Part shown: positions 47,932 to 57,293 of the stretch, piece after piece | Layout: every line of letters starts with the position of its first letter | How positions within the stretch are numbered: position 1 is the first letter of the stretch | Assembly (NCBI GenBank): GCA_018223435.1 | Contig: JAGTTO010000001.1 | Coordinates: 1,798,001 to 1,862,000, forward strand | DNA: 64,000 nt | DNA from: Lachnospiraceae bacterium Marseille-Q4251 | GTDB taxonomy: Bacteria; Bacillota; Clostridia; Lachnospirales; Lachnospiraceae | Direction: 5' to 3' | The notes under the pieces: model-generated | The model's input: only the letters and a program-made list of their open reading frames with translations | Database searches by the model: none | What the model was told of the DNA's origin: nothing | Translations under genes and position numbers: made by a program

Positions 47932-50919
47932 TCAGTCGATTTTTCGGAGTGTAACCTTCCCGGGCAGGCCCTGAGAATAGAGCTGTACCTCATCCTCCCA
48001 TAAATCTCCGGTCTTTAAGAAGGTGTCCGGTCCATAGCTTCCCCGGTAAGAAACCGGCACATGGAGCGGGCCGAAGGTGTTTCTTCTATTAAATACCATC
48101 TCGATACTCTTAAGGCCCGTCATGGCTGCCTCATAGGGAGCAAAGGCGATGATCTCATCCGTATCTCCGTGCAGCATGCACACGGCTGCTGTCATCTCGT
48201 CAAGAGTGACCGATACCTTTCCTTCCACGGGCTGATCCAGCTCATAGGTGATCGAACCGGAATAGAAGGGCAGACCCTGCGGCACAATATTACCGGCATG
48301 AAGTTTATCCGGAAGGCTGATGAGATGAACCTTCTCCTCCACGCCTTTTCCGGAGAGCTTCACTCCGAAATCGCCCAGCAGGTAAATGGCCTCCAGACCG
48401 CTGTCTTTTCCATAGGAATAGGTGACTGTGATCTCGTTTTCTCCCTCTTTCAGGCAGGACTTCCCGGCAAGGAACTTCGAGAAGGCCGTATCGATCCAGA
48501 AATCTCCCTCTTTTTTCAGCAATGTGCCGTTGAGCCGGACTTCCGTATGCTCCTCCGCCTCGACAGCCAGCTCCAATCCTTCAGGAAGCTCGTCGATCAC
48601 AAAATGGAAGACATTTTTCACAGTTCTTCGCTGTTTCAGTTCTTCCTGATAATATTTCTCAATATACCAGGGCTGCATCATTTCGCCGCCTCTCCAGGGA
48701 TAGCCCAGGCGATCACGGATCAGCCGGTCTTCTTTTAAGACATCCTCGTCCTTTGCCACGCACTCGTCATCCAGATAAACGTCCGCCCGATCCAGAGCTG
48801 CCACGTTTTTCTCGGAGAGCTTGTAGGAAAATTCCTTCTGCTTCAGAAGGTTCTCACCATTTTGCAGCACAAAAATCTTCTCCTCTCCGGGCAGTAAGGA
48901 GAGACAAAGCTCTGCCTTTCCGTCTGAAACCATCACTTCGCGGATTTCGCCGGTTCTCGCGTTCCACTCTTCGACTCTTCCTTCGCCGTTCAGGGTAAGA
49001 GAAATGTCGTTTGCAGAATGATCCCTGTCCATATTCAGGAGAATAAAGGTAATCATATCCTCTTTCCGATAGCTCTGGATATAAACCTGCTGGCCATGAT
49101 TTTCCAGCTGGTAAAGAGGCGCCTCCAAAGCACAGCTCTCTGTCACCGCTTCTTTGGTGAAGGGAATCTTCTCTGCGTGCTCCATCAGCTCTGTCATTCT
49201 CTCATCCGGCTCTGCATGGATCATCTCCGGCACTTTTCCGGCAACGATGAGCTTGCCGCCCTGAGCCGCAAACTCCTTCAGAAGCTTCCAGGTGCTCTCC
49301 TTCACAGTCTCCACACCAGAAAGAAGGACCTTGTCATAGGTGCAGGAACCAACCTTTAATTTTCCATTTTCCACACTGCCATGACCGGCCAGAATCCGCT
49401 CCTCGCCATAGTCAAAGTCAATACCTGCTCCCATCAGCATCCGGAAGGTTTCCTCATACTGTCTCTCAATGGCGGAAATTCCCTCATCGTTGCTCTGAAT
49501 CCACTGGAAGCAGCCGGTGTAAGTCCGCGCCCATACCGATTCGATAGGATTCATGACTAAAAGCTTACAGTCAGAGGGCGTTCCGTCCGTAGCCACATGG
49601 AAACGTGCAAAATAATCCTCCATGTAACGATACTGTTTATACCAGGCGGACTGATAGAAAATACTTGCCGGGTAATCTCTCTTATTCTCGCCCTTCATCG
49701 TGTACCAGGAAAGATGCGGGCAGAAGAGGTTGATTCCCATCAGCGCCTGCCAGTCTCCTATGGATTTATAATTTTCAAACTTCATCTGCCAGCCCGTGCA
49801 GCCGAAAAGCTCTGTGAGCATCTTTTTCTTATTCAGCTGATGTGCTACGGAACTCAGCTGTTTGGCGATCCACCAGCAGCTGGTTTTCTCGCCCAGAAGG
49901 TCGATTCCGGGGATATCCATATATTCATAGCCGGTCATCAGAGAGCCCAGCATACAGGTCTGGTTGGAAAGCGTATCCTCGTGAAGAAGATGGCCGGTAA
50001 AGAGCCAGCCGTACTCCTGGCAGCGGTCCTGGATCTTCTTCAGGAAATTTTTCAGGAAGAAATCCTGTACCAGCTCCAGATAATCCAGCGTTACGCCGGA
50101 AAAGGTTTTGCCCTGTTCCCGCAGGAAAATTTCCGGAAGGTGCTCCTTCAGATCATAGCCGTAACGCTCCCTGAAGGCGCCGAAAAGCTCATCCGTGTAG
50201 GGTATGGATTTCTGATTTCCCTCTGAGAAATCGCACAGGAAAGCGCCTCTGTGGGGCTCGTCCGTGAATACTCCTCTGACGCGCTCCAGCGCATCCTTGG
50301 AGAGTTCTTTGTGATATTTATCATGGGTTGACGCCAGATAATCATCCACTGCACTTGCTTTCATCGTGTCCAGATAGGTAGCGCCGTTATAGTTGTCATT
50401 CAGTTCGGATTCCTCCAGCGTGATCGCCAGAATGGTTTTTCCTTCCTCCGGTTCCCCGCCCTCATAAACGGCAAGCTCCCGGTACTCATGGCCTTCCAGG
50501 ATGCACTGGTAGGCAGCGATCATTTTTTCCTGATTTTCCTTCAGGAAAGCGTCGCCCTCTGAAGCTTTCAGGATGTGAAGCTGCAGACGGTGACTCCGGT
50601 TTTCCTTCTTCTGAGTCACGATGCCTCCGGCACTTCCTGAGGGCCAGCGGTCCTCGTCATAGATCCAGAGATCGAAGTCGATTTTCTTGCCGTACTCCAG
50701 GCATTTCTCCACGATCCTCATCCACTCGTCGCCGAGATACTCGGTAGCCAGGCCGACTCTCGAATGCATAAAAGCTCCCCCGAAGCCCATTTCTTTTAAA
50801 ATATCGAGCTGTCTAAAGAGCTCCTTTTCCTCCATTTTTCCGTTCCAGGACCAAAACGGTTTGCTTCTGTAGTCTGCGCCAGGATCTTTAAAAATTTTTT
50901 CCCAACTTTTTCTGTTCAT
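47932..50919 (-). CDS. GH106-like glycoside hydrolase (alpha-L-rhamnosidase related), copy 1
   Basis: A 995-residue protein with no signal peptide. The N-terminal barrel has FWSWNGKMEEKELFRQL, MHSRVGLATEYLG and WIYDEDRWPSGSAGG, the signature of the GH106/Glyco_hydro_106 family. VFTDEPHRGAFLCDF and FTGHLLHEDTLSNQTC carry conserved acidic residues. The C-terminal third has jelly-roll sugar-binding folds (VHLISLPDKLHAGNIVPQGL). It aligns with the protein at 57294-60479 through most of its length. The start follows GGAGGGAAAC. Typical substrates contain terminal L-rhamnose, but many family branches are untested. It follows the binding-protein gene after a terminator. Confidence 0.85.
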   Translation of the reverse strand: MNRKSWEKIFKDPGADYRSKPFWSWNGKMEEKELFRQLDILKEMGFGGAFMHSRVGLATEYLGDEWMRIVEKCLEYGKKIDFDLWIYDEDRWPSGSAGGIVTQKKENRSHRLQLHILKASEGDAFLKENQEKMIAAYQCILEGHEYRELAVYEGGEPEEGKTILAITLEESELNDNYNGATYLDTMKASAVDDYLASTHDKYHKELSKDALERVRGVFTDEPHRGAFLCDFSEGNQKSIPYTDELFGAFRERYGYDLKEHLPEIFLREQGKTFSGVTLDYLELVQDFFLKNFLKKIQDRCQEYGWLFTGHLLHEDTLSNQTCMLGSLMTGYEYMDIPGIDLLGEKTSCWWIAKQLSSVAHQLNKKKMLTELFGCTGWQMKFENYKSIGDWQALMGINLFCPHLSWYTMKGENKRDYPASIFYQSAWYKQYRYMEDYFARFHVATDGTPSDCKLLVMNPIESVWARTYTGCFQWIQSNDEGISAIERQYEETFRMLMGAGIDFDYGEERILAGHGSVENGKLKVGSCTYDKVLLSGVETVKESTWKLLKEFAAQGGKLIVAGKVPEMIHAEPDERMTELMEHAEKIPFTKEAVTESCALEAPLYQLENHGQQVYIQSYRKEDMITFILLNMDRDHSANDISLTLNGEGRVEEWNARTGEIREVMVSDGKAELCLSLLPGEEKIFVLQNGENLLKQKEFSYKLSEKNVAALDRADVYLDDECVAKDEDVLKEDRLIRDRLGYPWRGGEMMQPWYIEKYYQEELKQRRTVKNVFHFVIDELPEGLELAVEAEEHTEVRLNGTLLKKEGDFWIDTAFSKFLAGKSCLKEGENEITVTYSYGKDSGLEAIYLLGDFGVKLSGKGVEEKVHLISLPDKLHAGNIVPQGLPFYSGSITYELDQPVEGKVSVTLDEMTAAVCMLHGDTDEIIAFAPYEAAMTGLKSIEMVFNRRNTFGPLHVPVSYRGSYGPDTFLKTGDLWEDEVQLYSQGLPGKVTLRKID

Positions 50920-51035
50920 GTTTCCCTCCACTGTTATTGCCCCATTTATAGTTCTCATTACACGAGTAACTTGCCGCCAGTATACCCCCTTTTTCTCCCT
51001 GTCGCAACGCACGTTTTTTTAAGTTTTTTATAGAA

Positions 51036-51068
51036 AAAAAGCTCCCTTACACGGTAAAGGAGCTTTTC
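51036..51068 (-). terminator. Terminator after the solute-binding protein gene
   Basis: On the minus strand AAAAGCTCCTTTAC-CGT-GTAAGGGAGCTTTTTTT forms a stem with a T run. It separates the abundant binding-protein message from the downstream GH106 gene. Confidence 0.88.
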
Positions 51069-51084
51069 TTTCTATATGATATGC

Positions 51085-52602
51085 TTACTGCTGGGCTGCC
51101 AGCCATGCATCCAGCTGTTTCTGGTTTTCCTCGATGATCTTGTTGATGCCTGCTTTGTCCAGTGCATCCAGGAATTCCGGATAGGTGGTGTCGAGATCAA
51201 CGGTACCGTACTCGAGCTGTGTCAGATATTTAGAGATGACGCTCTTCACGGTTGCCTGCTCGGTGCTGAGCTCGCTGGCGTTGAATTTGTAGCCGTGTGC
51301 TTTGGAGGTATGAGCGACTGCGTCTGCCAGATAATCTTTTCTCTCCTGGTAAACGGTCTCCGGATCGCCGTTATCCTCGGTGATGTACCAGTCACTTCCG
51401 TCGCCCCATACACCGTACATGTTGGTGTAAATAGCGCCGTCATTATAGGAGATCACGCCATTGTCTTTGTCAACCATGGTGTAATCCACGCCTTCCTCAC
51501 CGTTTGCAAGGATGTTGGAGAACTCCGGATCGGTGAAGAGAAGGTTCAGAACGCCCATTGCTTTTTCCGGATTCTGTGCATTCTTGGAGATGAAGAACAG
51601 AACGCCGGTGTATACGTTGGTGGTCATATAGGTCGGGCAGAGATCCAGCTGAACAACCTCAGAACCAAGAGTGCGCTCTTCACTTGCTCTGGTACCCGGT
51701 GTGCTCATGCCGATGTAAGTAGCTGCTCTTCCTGCCTCAAAGAGTTCGTCGCCGCCCTCTGCGGAGGTAGCTGCGTCTTTGGAAATATAGCCGTCCAGAT
51801 ACCATTTCCGCATCCAGTCGAGATATTCCTTGTACTCATCTGTTGCGTAGAGGTTTTCTACGGTGGTGTCATTCAGAGGATCAACGAGAACGCCGCAAGA
51901 CTCGCCGGAAATGCCCAGGTTATCGTAGTTCTTTACATAGAAGAAATTGGATTTTGTCCGGTTTCCGGAAACACCCAGCGGTGTGTAATCCGGGCATTTC
52001 TCTGCGATCTGTCCCAGGAGGCTGTCCAGATCGTCATAATCCAGATATCCGTCCGCATCCGCGTCGATGGAGCTGGTATCCAGCTGATCGTATACATCCT
52101 TACGCATATAGAGGGCGCCGCCGTTGCCCGGGCCTGCGGGGATGGTCGGAATGCCGTACAGCTTGTCGTTGTATTTTCCTGCGCTCAGGAAATCTTTGTC
52201 TTTGTCCTTCTCGATCATATCCTGGCCATATTCTTGAATCAGATCGTCCATCTCCATAAATGCGCCCGCATTGATCATGGAAAGGTAATCCTGGAAAACG
52301 GTGCAGATGATATCGGTGTCGTTTCCGTTTGCAAACCACATGTTATACTTTGTGGCCTGATCTGCGAAAGCTACCGGCACCAGTTCTACGGTGCAGTTGA
52401 TTTTTTCCATCGCATAGGCGCTTAAAGCTGCCTCGATACGATCCAGACCTTCCGGCTCGGTTCCGCCGGTGATGTAGGTCATCTTTACAACGCCAGGAGC
52501 CTCATCAGCCTGAACGGTAAGGGTTCCCGGGATCACGCTTCCTGCCAGCATGAGAGTTCCCATTGCTGCTGCCAGCACTCTTTTGGTAAGTTTGTTTTTC
52601 AT
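51085..52602 (-). CDS. Extracellular oligosaccharide-binding protein (LipO/YtcQ type)
   Basis: A 505-residue SBP of the family that serves LplBC/YtcP permeases. The signal region is KRVLAAAMGTLMLAGSVIPG followed by TLTVQADE; the lipobox position that is normally Cys is Ser22 (codon at 52537-52539), so type I cleavage after VQA is predicted. Family blocks include DIICTVFQDYLSMINAGAF, MDDLIQEYG, YGIPTIPA and LYMRKDVYDQL. It is the third gene of permease-permease-SBP, separated by 77 bp with a hairpin. The sugar bound cannot be read from sequence, but the neighbouring GH106 and GH20 enzymes suggest a rhamnose- and HexNAc-containing oligosaccharide. Confidence 0.88.
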   Translation of the reverse strand: MKNKLTKRVLAAAMGTLMLAGSVIPGTLTVQADEAPGVVKMTYITGGTEPEGLDRIEAALSAYAMEKINCTVELVPVAFADQATKYNMWFANGNDTDIICTVFQDYLSMINAGAFMEMDDLIQEYGQDMIEKDKDKDFLSAGKYNDKLYGIPTIPAGPGNGGALYMRKDVYDQLDTSSIDADADGYLDYDDLDSLLGQIAEKCPDYTPLGVSGNRTKSNFFYVKNYDNLGISGESCGVLVDPLNDTTVENLYATDEYKEYLDWMRKWYLDGYISKDAATSAEGGDELFEAGRAATYIGMSTPGTRASEERTLGSEVVQLDLCPTYMTTNVYTGVLFFISKNAQNPEKAMGVLNLLFTDPEFSNILANGEEGVDYTMVDKDNGVISYNDGAIYTNMYGVWGDGSDWYITEDNGDPETVYQERKDYLADAVAHTSKAHGYKFNASELSTEQATVKSVISKYLTQLEYGTVDLDTTYPEFLDALDKAGINKIIEENQKQLDAWLAAQQ

Positions 52603-52650
52603 AGCTTGTCCTCCTTTAAAAATAAATATTTTTTTACTCGCTCTTTATAT

Positions 52651-52673
52651 AATCTCCCTTCTGCGGGAGCATT
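52651..52673 (-). promoter_or_regulatory. Intercistronic hairpin before the SBP gene
   Basis: CTCCC-GCAGAA-GGGAG lies between the second permease and the SBP gene with no T run. Such hairpins often stabilise a processed SBP message, which fits the need for excess binding protein. Confidence 0.5.
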
Positions 52674-52679
52674 ATATCG

Positions 52680-53564
52680 TTATCCTTTCACCGCTCCGAT
52701 CGTGATACCTTTTACAAAATATTTCTGGAAGAAGGGGTAAATACAAAGCATCGGCAGAATTCCGATCACCGCGATGGCCATGCGGGCCGTCAGGGCAGGA
52801 ATCTCTGATTTGTTGATCGCCAGTCCCATGTTGGATACGGAATTGATGGCGATGATGTTATTGTTGATGGCATTCAGCACATTTTGGATGGAATAGAGAG
52901 AAGTATCATCCAGATAATAAAGACCGTTGGTCCAGTTGTTCCAGTAAGACAGCGCCAGCATCAGACCGATGGTCGCCATGATGGGCTTTGACAGCGGAAG
53001 CACGATGGCCCGGAAAATCATCATTTCACTGGCTCCGTCCAGTTTCGCACTCTCGATAAGGGATTCCGGAATGCTGGTAGAAAAATAGTTCCGAACCAGC
53101 ATGACATGGAACGCATTCATCAGAAGAGACGGGATAATCAGCGCCCAGATGGTATTGCTCAGGTGCAGGTATTTCGTATATACCAGGTAGGTCGGCACCA
53201 GACCGCCGTTAAACAGCATGGTAAATACCACAAAGAAGTTCAAAATTCTGCGGCCCGGAATCTCCTTTGAGAGGCCATAGCCCAGCATGGAAGTCATGGT
53301 CAGACCCACAGAAGTTCCGACGACTGTGGTAAAAATGGTGATTCCATAGGCTCGGATGATCATTTTGCTCTGATAACTGATGTACTTATAGGCCGCCAGG
53401 CTGAACACCCTCGGCACAAAGCTGAAGCCATATTTCAGCGCTGCATTTTCTTCTGTCAGAGAAGAGGAGATCAGCAGGATAAAGGGCAAAACCGCCATCA
53501 GGCTGAATACGATCAGAACCACATGGGCCAGCCTGACCATTCTTCTTTCACTTTTTCCAATCAT
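52680..53564 (-). CDS. CUT1 ABC sugar permease (LplC/YtcP-like)
   Basis: A 294-residue inner-membrane permease with about six TM helices (AHVVLIVFSLMAVLPFILLI at the start). The EAA loop that contacts the ATPase is ESAKLDGASEMMIFRAIVLP near residue 175-195. The C-terminal end is FVKGITIGAVKG, typical of LplC-type subunits. The gene is 13 bp after the partner permease. No ATP-binding subunit is encoded in the window; in Firmicutes a shared MsmX-type ATPase usually serves such importers. Confidence 0.93.
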   Translation of the reverse strand: MIGKSERRMVRLAHVVLIVFSLMAVLPFILLISSSLTEENAALKYGFSFVPRVFSLAAYKYISYQSKMIIRAYGITIFTTVVGTSVGLTMTSMLGYGLSKEIPGRRILNFFVVFTMLFNGGLVPTYLVYTKYLHLSNTIWALIIPSLLMNAFHVMLVRNYFSTSIPESLIESAKLDGASEMMIFRAIVLPLSKPIMATIGLMLALSYWNNWTNGLYYLDDTSLYSIQNVLNAINNNIIAINSVSNMGLAINKSEIPALTARMAIAVIGILPMLCIYPFFQKYFVKGITIGAVKG

Positions 53565-53577
53565 TGGCTCTCCTCCT

Positions 53578-54498
53578 TTAAAACAGTGCGCTTTCTTTGC
53601 TGTATTTTCTCACAACCGCATTCGCGATAACGACCAGAACAAAGCCTACAATCGACTGGTAAAAGCCTGCCGCCGCTGACAGTGCGATATTTCCCTGCTG
53701 CATCAGCGCGTTGTATACATAGGTGTCAATGGTCTGGGTCACATCGTACAGGGCTCCGGAGTTTCTCGGAATCTGATAAAACAGTCCGAAGTCGGAGTAG
53801 AAAATGCTTCCGATGTTCATAATCAGCAGGGTAATGATGGTCGGTTTGAGGAGCGGAAGGGTGATGTAGCGGATCTGTTTCCATTTCTTCGCTCCGTCGA
53901 TCTTTGCCGCCTCATAGTATTCTTTGCTGATTCCTACAATGCTTGCCAGATAGATAACCATCGAAAAACCGATGTTTTTCCAGATATAAACAAGAAGGAT
54001 GATGAAGGGCCAGTATTTTTTCTCCTGATACCAGACAATGGGCTCGATCCCCAGCTTGCTTAAAATTCCAAGGTTGATCAGACCTGTCTCTGAGCTTAAG
54101 AGTGCGTTTACCAGGTATCCGCACACAACCCAGGAGATCATGTAGGGAAGCAGGATCAGGGTCTGATAGATCCTGTTGGCAAATTTCGACGTGATCTCGT
54201 TCATAAAGATCGCCACCATGATGGCCACGACGGTTCCGATCACGATAAACAGAATGTTATATCCGATGGTATTTCGTGTCATCGTCCAGGCTTCATCCGA
54301 AGAAAACAGATAAGTGAAATTGCTGAAGCCTACCCAGTCACTTTTCAGAATTCCTTTTCCCCAGTCAATCCGTTTGAAAGCAATGACCAGACCAAACATC
54401 GGCGCGTAGTTGTTGATCAGCAGATAGATCAGTCCCGGAAGCATCATCGCGTAAATGGGGATCAATGTTTTCCACTTTATCTTTTTCTTTTTTTTCAT
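53578..54498 (-). CDS. CUT1 ABC sugar permease (LplB/YtcP-like)
   Basis: A 306-residue permease with six predicted TM helices (TLIPIYAMMLPGLIYLLI first). The EAA loop is EYYEAAKIDGAKKWKQIRYI followed by TLPLLKP. The N-terminal block MFGLVIAFKRID is typical of LplB homologues. It is the first gene of the transporter operon, downstream of the promoter embedded in the hairpin at 54528-54576. Confidence 0.93.
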   Translation of the reverse strand: MKKKKKIKWKTLIPIYAMMLPGLIYLLINNYAPMFGLVIAFKRIDWGKGILKSDWVGFSNFTYLFSSDEAWTMTRNTIGYNILFIVIGTVVAIMVAIFMNEITSKFANRIYQTLILLPYMISWVVCGYLVNALLSSETGLINLGILSKLGIEPIVWYQEKKYWPFIILLVYIWKNIGFSMVIYLASIVGISKEYYEAAKIDGAKKWKQIRYITLPLLKPTIITLLIMNIGSIFYSDFGLFYQIPRNSGALYDVTQTIDTYVYNALMQQGNIALSAAAGFYQSIVGFVLVVIANAVVRKYSKESALF

Positions 54499-54522
54499 AA
54501 AGTCCTGCTCCTCTCGTCAGCT

Positions 54523-54576
54523 AAAATAAAAACTGTTACTTAAGAGCTCTCACTCCCTGTAACAGTTTTTATTATA
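54523..54576 (-). terminator. Terminator of yesMN-like operon overlapping the transporter promoter
   Basis: On the minus strand AAAAACTGTTAC and GTAACAGTTTTT are perfect 12-bp arms with a 19-base loop, followed by ATTTTAG. A TATAAT at 54571-54576 abuts the first arm, so transcription from it begins inside that arm and cannot rebuild the full stem. The -35 area (TATTTT) is poor, as expected for an activated promoter of the permease-permease-SBP operon. Confidence 0.75.
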
Positions 54577-54630
54577 TCGGCACTTGATTCCGGAAAATAG
54601 AACTTTTCCGAACACAAATGGTAAAATTCC

Positions 54631-55410
54631 TTACTTTTCAACACTCTGGCTGTATTCTCTGGGCGTCACACCGTATTTCTTCTTGAAAAGCTTCGTGAAA
54701 TAGCTGTAGTTATCATAGCCGCACTCATAGGAAACCCGGGAGATCGACATCTGCCCGGCCTGGATCAGTTCCCTGGCCAGAAACATCCGCTCCTCCAGAA
54801 TAAAATCGCTGATGCTGACCCCGGTCTCCTTTTTGAAGATTTTTGTCAGATAATCGGAGGAAAGGTAAAACTTCTTGGCGATGGTCTCCACCCGCAGCTC
54901 TTCCTTCAGGTTTTCGATGATGTAGGCCTTTACCTGCTCGACCAGGTCTTTTCTCGGAATGTTCTCTTTCTGGCACTCCTGCCCGATCTTTTTTACCCAC
55001 TGTCTGCCAAAGGCCTGATATTTGTCATTTTCCTGGGTGGTGATGATCTCCGCTGCCGCCTCAGAAAGCTTCTGCTCCAGCTCTTCATAGATGAGAGGCT
55101 TCACAATGTAAGCGCGGCACCGTAAGGAAACCGCTCTCCAGGCGTAATCGAACTCCTCATGGCAGGTCATGATCATGCAGACCGTTTTCTGGTTTTGGTA
55201 TTCCACCCATTCGAGGAAATCAAGGCCCGAGCCGTCGGGCATCTCGATATCGCACAGGACGATATCCGCCGGTTCCTCCTGGTATTTTTCCATCGCCACC
55301 TCCACGAGGCCGGCCCAGCGCACGGAATCAAACTGGAGATGGTCCCAGGAGACCCCCGCCATGATTCCATTTATGGTTTCTATCTCATCTTCAACGATCA
55401 AAAGCTTCAT
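54631..55410 (-). CDS. YesN-type response regulator with AraC DNA-binding domain
   Basis: A 259-residue response regulator. The receiver (1-120) has KLLIVEDEIETINGIM, the phospho-acceptor Asp in DIVLCDIEMPDGSGL and the Lys in YIVKPLIYEELE. The C-terminal AraC-type double HTH has VETIAKKFYLSSDYLTKIFK and ISRVSYECGYDNYSYFTKLF. The ATG with GGGAG lies inside the last 20 bases of the kinase gene; a longer frame that overlaps the kinase further is not supported. It would activate the divergent and downstream sugar genes. Confidence 0.92.
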   Translation of the reverse strand: MKLLIVEDEIETINGIMAGVSWDHLQFDSVRWAGLVEVAMEKYQEEPADIVLCDIEMPDGSGLDFLEWVEYQNQKTVCMIMTCHEEFDYAWRAVSLRCRAYIVKPLIYEELEQKLSEAAAEIITTQENDKYQAFGRQWVKKIGQECQKENIPRKDLVEQVKAYIIENLKEELRVETIAKKFYLSSDYLTKIFKKETGVSISDFILEERMFLARELIQAGQMSISRVSYECGYDNYSYFTKLFKKKYGVTPREYSQSVEK

Positions 55411-57055
55411 TCTCGTCTGATACTCCCTTCTGCTGTCTGCACGGGATCTCAATCCATACCTGGGTTCCCGCGCCTCTCTCTGATGTAATCCGAAACTGTG
55501 CTTCTTTTCCATAGATCGTCTGGAGTCTGTGGAGACAGTTCAAAATACCCACATGCTCACCCCGGCTGTCCCTGATGGTCTCCTCCCGCTCGATTTTCTC
55601 CAGAATCTCTTTTTCCATGCCTCTGCCATTGTCGCAGACAGAGATCCGAAGCTTCTCCTCCTCTTTTCTCACAATCACGAGAATCTCGATCTCCGTATCG
55701 GCTTTCAGGGCATATTTCGTGCTGTTTTCCACAAAATTCTGGATAATAAGGGGCGGAATCAGCTCTTCCATGAGCTCCTCCTCCACGTCGTAGACGAGAT
55801 AAAAGGCGTTGGGATAACGGATTTTCTGCACCTTATTGTAAGCCTTGATAAAATCGATCTCGGAGCGCACCGTCACAAGATCCGAGGTATTCCGAAGCGA
55901 ATAGCGGAAATACTTCGAGAGGTTGAGGGCAAACTCCTGAATCTCCGCCGTCTTTCCACTGACCGCCAGGCTGCTGATCGTATTCAAGGAATTTAAGAGA
56001 AGATGGGGATTGATCTGAAGGCGCAAATTCACCAGCTTTTCTTTCTCCATGGCGATCTCGTGCTCGTAAATCTTAATCTTTAAGTCCCTGCTGTAGTCCA
56101 GTACCCGGTTGAAGGCCTGCTCGATCCTGGAAAACTCCTGGGTATTGGAAAATCTCGAGATTCGGTAATCGATATTTCCCCTCAGAATCTCCTGCATCGA
56201 CCAGGAAATCCGGTTCATCGGCTTCAAAAACCACTTGTGGATCAGAAACCAGAAAATCGGGAAAAGGAAAAACAACAGGATCGAGCCGTGAAGGAGCGTC
56301 CGCTTCCAGACCGCGATTCCATTGGCCACATCCGCCTCGGAATAGTACAAAAGAAGGCTCATATCCATACTGGCGAAATCTTCCCGAATCACATTTTTAT
56401 GTCTGATCTCCCCGTCGTTCAGAAGAACCGTCTCGGAACCCTCCTGAAATTCCAGGGCCAGCACGCCTCCTGCCATGCTTTCTCTGAAGAGTTCCTTGAA
56501 CTCCTCCAGATTTACCACAAAACCGATCTCCAGGAAACTGTTTTTATAGCCGCAGATCAGATATCTCCTGTCCTCGTACTGAATGACAAAGGGTTTTTCC
56601 TCGTCCTTCCTTTTCACGATCTCCTGTTTCAGAAATTCTTCCGTTTCCAGGTCGATCTTCGACCGCTTCTTGGGCATATAGCAGTCGTCGTTTTTGAGAA
56701 CTCTCACATAAAAACCGGAGATGTTCGGAAAATAATCTTTGATCTTGTCCAGATCGTCCTTCAGCCAGATTCTGGCCTGCTGATAGTTCGTCGTGCTCTC
56801 GTCAAACTGCAGGCCGACATAGCTGTTATCCTGAAAAAGAAGCAGCTCGATGTAGTTGATGACGCTCTCCATACCTGCATCATACTGACTGACCAGAATC
56901 TTCATGTTGTTCTGCCGGGCGTCGATGATCTGTTCCTGGGCCTCCTCCGTGATCGTATAGCTGGCGGCAAAAGCGAGCCCCATGGCCGGGACACTCATCA
57001 GAAGAAATAATAACACAATCTGGAACTTAAACGTCCGAAAATTTAATTTTTTCAT
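55391..57055 (-). CDS. YesM-type sensor histidine kinase
   Basis: A membrane kinase of about 554 residues. TM1 is VLLFLLMSVPAMGLAFAASY and TM2 is LLHGSILLFFLFPIFWFLI near 275-293, with an extracellular sensor between. A HAMP linker (MQEILRGNIDYRI) follows. The His_kinase domain has the phospho-His in LQINPHLLLNSLNTI, and the ATPase has QNFVENSTKYAL and CDNGRGMEKEIL. The promoter at 57086-57114 would start transcription near 57079, so the Met at 57055 (MKKLNFRTF) is preferred over the earlier Met codons; its GGAGG is rather distant. It senses, directly or through the binding protein, a sugar ligand. Confidence 0.9.
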   Translation of the reverse strand: MKKLNFRTFKFQIVLLFLLMSVPAMGLAFAASYTITEEAQEQIIDARQNNMKILVSQYDAGMESVINYIELLLFQDNSYVGLQFDESTTNYQQARIWLKDDLDKIKDYFPNISGFYVRVLKNDDCYMPKKRSKIDLETEEFLKQEIVKRKDEEKPFVIQYEDRRYLICGYKNSFLEIGFVVNLEEFKELFRESMAGGVLALEFQEGSETVLLNDGEIRHKNVIREDFASMDMSLLLYYSEADVANGIAVWKRTLLHGSILLFFLFPIFWFLIHKWFLKPMNRISWSMQEILRGNIDYRISRFSNTQEFSRIEQAFNRVLDYSRDLKIKIYEHEIAMEKEKLVNLRLQINPHLLLNSLNTISSLAVSGKTAEIQEFALNLSKYFRYSLRNTSDLVTVRSEIDFIKAYNKVQKIRYPNAFYLVYDVEEELMEELIPPLIIQNFVENSTKYALKADTEIEILVIVRKEEEKLRISVCDNGRGMEKEILEKIEREETIRDSRGEHVGILNCLHRLQTIYGKEAQFRITSERGAGTQVWIEIPCRQQKGVSDENEAFDR

Positions 57056-57085
57056 CGTTTTATAAGGATCCTCCATCATTTTTTG

Positions 57086-57114
57086 AATATAGCACAGGGA
57101 TGTTTTTTTGTAAA
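57086..57114 (-). promoter_or_regulatory. Promoter of the yesMN-like operon
   Basis: TTTACA (57109-57114) and TATATT (57086-57091) with a 17-base spacer on the minus strand, immediately before the kinase gene. Confidence 0.72.
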
Positions 57115-57205
57115 TATCTGATTATTTTTATTCTTTTTTTGCCCTGTAATTATATGTTCTGCTCTATTCGTTTCATTTTTTTGCTCTTTTCAGACAATAT
57201 TTTGC

Positions 57206-57234
57206 TTTATTTACCCAGATAAATATGCTACTAT
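57206..57234 (+). promoter_or_regulatory. Promoter of the second GH106-like gene
   Basis: TTTATT (57206-57211) and TACTAT (57229-57234) with a 17-base spacer. The weak boxes fit an activator-dependent promoter, plausibly YesN. Confidence 0.45.
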
Positions 57235-57293
57235 TTCATCAAAATGCCGAACTCAAAGCAATTCAGCCAAATTTGAAGGAGGACTTCACTATC

